Of a stretch of 6,496 nt of DNA, positions 5,969-6,496 are shown piece after piece. The position numbers and the translations under genes are program-made. The stretch spans positions 1 to 6,496 of the forward strand of contig DAOWHI010000208.1 of assembly GCA_030641505.1 (NCBI GenBank). The letters run 5' to 3'. The notes beneath the pieces are model-generated. The model had not been told where the DNA came from, did no database searches, and was given only the letters and a program-made list of their open reading frames with translations. Numbering within the stretch: position 1 is the stretch's first letter; each line of letters begins with the position of its first letter. This stretch comes from Gemmatimonadota bacterium. Its GTDB lineage: Bacteria > Gemmatimonadota > Gemmatimonadetes > JACCXV01 > JAHWKZ01.

Positions 5969-6226
5969 CTAGCCACCACTGACCGGAGGGATGATGGCGA
6001 CCTCGTCATCGGGTCCGATCGAAACGTCGGGCTCGACGTAATGCTGATTGACGACCAACCGAGAGCGCCCCAAGAGCGGTGCCAGGTTCGGATGCGCCGT
6101 TGACAGCGCATCGACGACCGTCGCCGCCGTCACCGGCGTCGACAACTCCACAACGGTTCGGCTGCACCCTGCCGCCTCGCGGGCCGGTCCGAACAGCAGC
6201 ACGGTGACCCCTGACGGCGGGTTCAA
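5969..6226 (-). CDS. moaD: Molybdopterin synthase sulfur carrier subunit MoaD
   Basis: MoaD is a ubiquitin-like sulfur carrier. Its C-terminal Gly is adenylated (by MoeB in well-studied systems) and thiocarboxylated, then feeds sulfur to MoaE. The protein ends IIPPVSGG, giving the essential Gly-Gly tail, preceded by DDEVAIIPP (73-81), the typical last strand. VTVLLFGPAREAAG (7-20) is the typical first strand and turn. I place the start at TTG 6226. This gives 85 residues, the normal size, and the TTG overlaps the stop of the upstream hydrolase as TTGA, like other junctions in the window. The frame stays open to a further start at 6379, but that would add 51 residues out of register with MoaD and lie wholly inside the hydrolase gene. 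moaE follows 48 bases downstream. Confidence 0.92.
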   Translation of the reverse strand: MNPPSGVTVLLFGPAREAAGCSRTVVELSTPVTAATVVDALSTAHPNLAPLLGRSRLVVNQHYVEPDVSIGPDDEVAIIPPVSGG

Positions 6227-6496
6227 TGCAATGCCGTCTCGACGCGGTGCAGATCCACCGCTTCTTGCGGGTTGGGCGAGGATTCCAGGTGACGATTGAA
6301 GAAGGCGGCTACGCGGGCCGAGTACGCCGGACGATCGACGAAGTACGCGCCGCAGTGATGGGCTCCTTTTACAAACCACGCCTCGTGGTTGTGGGGTGAG
6401 ATGGCGACCAGCCGCTCGGCGTGCTGGCGAGGAACCAGCGTGTCCTGAGAGCCATGGATCACCAGCACCGGCTTGTTGGTCAGTTTCGGCATCGCC
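6223..6496 (-). CDS. Alpha/beta-hydrolase, C-terminal part (5' end outside window)
   Basis: The C-terminal 90 or so residues of a serine hydrolase of the alpha/beta fold, probably of the prolyl-oligopeptidase/serine aminopeptidase S33-like type. The segment KPVLVIHGSQDTLVPRQHAERL is the classical strand and turn carrying the acid of the catalytic triad (the Asp of SQDTLVP). EAWFVKGAHHCGAY carries the catalytic His (the second His of GAHH). RVAAFFNRHL is the usual final helix. The frame continues past the right edge, so the ATG at 6492 is probably internal; the nucleophile elbow and any signal peptide lie outside. Its stop overlaps the moaD TTG start as TTGA, so it is the visible upstream member of the moaDE operon. 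The substrate cannot be inferred. Confidence 0.88.
   Translation of the reverse strand, partial: AMPKLTNKPVLVIHGSQDTLVPRQHAERLVAISPHNHEAWFVKGAHHCGAYFVDRPAYSARVAAFFNRHLESSPNPQEAVDLHRVETALH

Noticed and set aside
6227..6379. A 51-residue N-terminal extension of MoaD from a start at 6379
   Set aside because: It lies wholly within the alpha/beta-hydrolase coding region, is Arg/Ser/Pro rich as expected of a shadow frame, and exceeds normal MoaD length. The TTG at 6226 gives the normal size.
1..6496. Defence system, CRISPR array, insertion sequence or prophage
   Set aside because: No repeats, transposase, integrase, nuclease or toxin-antitoxin signatures are seen. Base composition looks even and the genes are mostly housekeeping.

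Overview
The window is a high-GC, almost fully coding stretch of a bacterial chromosome holding two operons that run towards each other. The left operon (+ strand, about 1-4051) reads dnaE (3' end), accA, moaC, a lipoprotein with a rhodanese-like domain, and a lipoprotein with a GDSL/SGNH-hydrolase fold. The right operon (- strand, from the right edge down to about 4066) reads an alpha/beta-hydrolase (3' end), moaD, moaE, and two conserved-looking proteins I cannot name. Only 14 bases separate the two terminal stop codons. No rRNA, tRNA, mobile element, CRISPR array or long repeat is visible.

The organism is probably a Gram-negative-type bacterium, since two proteins carry clear lipobox signal peptides. 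The GDSL-type lipoprotein, with its long insertion between the GxND and DxxH blocks, resembles proteins I associate with Bacteroidota and Gemmatimonadota. With the high GC and the dnaE-accA linkage, a Gemmatimonadota- or Acidobacteriota-like genome is my best guess. Nothing here proves the taxon.

The recognisable housekeeping content is replication (DnaE), the first committed step of fatty acid synthesis (AccA, the carboxyltransferase alpha subunit) and molybdopterin synthesis. MoaC makes cyclic pyranopterin monophosphate; MoaD and MoaE form the molybdopterin synthase that adds its dithiolene sulfurs. The moa genes are split: moaC is in one operon and moaDE in the other, pointing at each other.

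Three points stand out. First, nearly every gene junction is a 4-base NTGA stop/start overlap (ATGA, GTGA, GTGA, TTGA, GTGA). The accA/moaC junction would complete the set as CTGA if moaC starts at the CTG that aligns with the normal MoaC N-terminus. Second, two adjacent, translationally coupled lipoproteins each lack their family's catalytic nucleophile: Cys to Gly in the rhodanese-like domain, Ser to Gly in the GDSL block. Both look like exported pseudoenzymes. Third, the two unknown proteins after moaE form a tight pair. The first has the strongest Shine-Dalgarno sequence I found in the window, and the second has an unusual EELSHxxH motif. I see nothing resembling a defence system.
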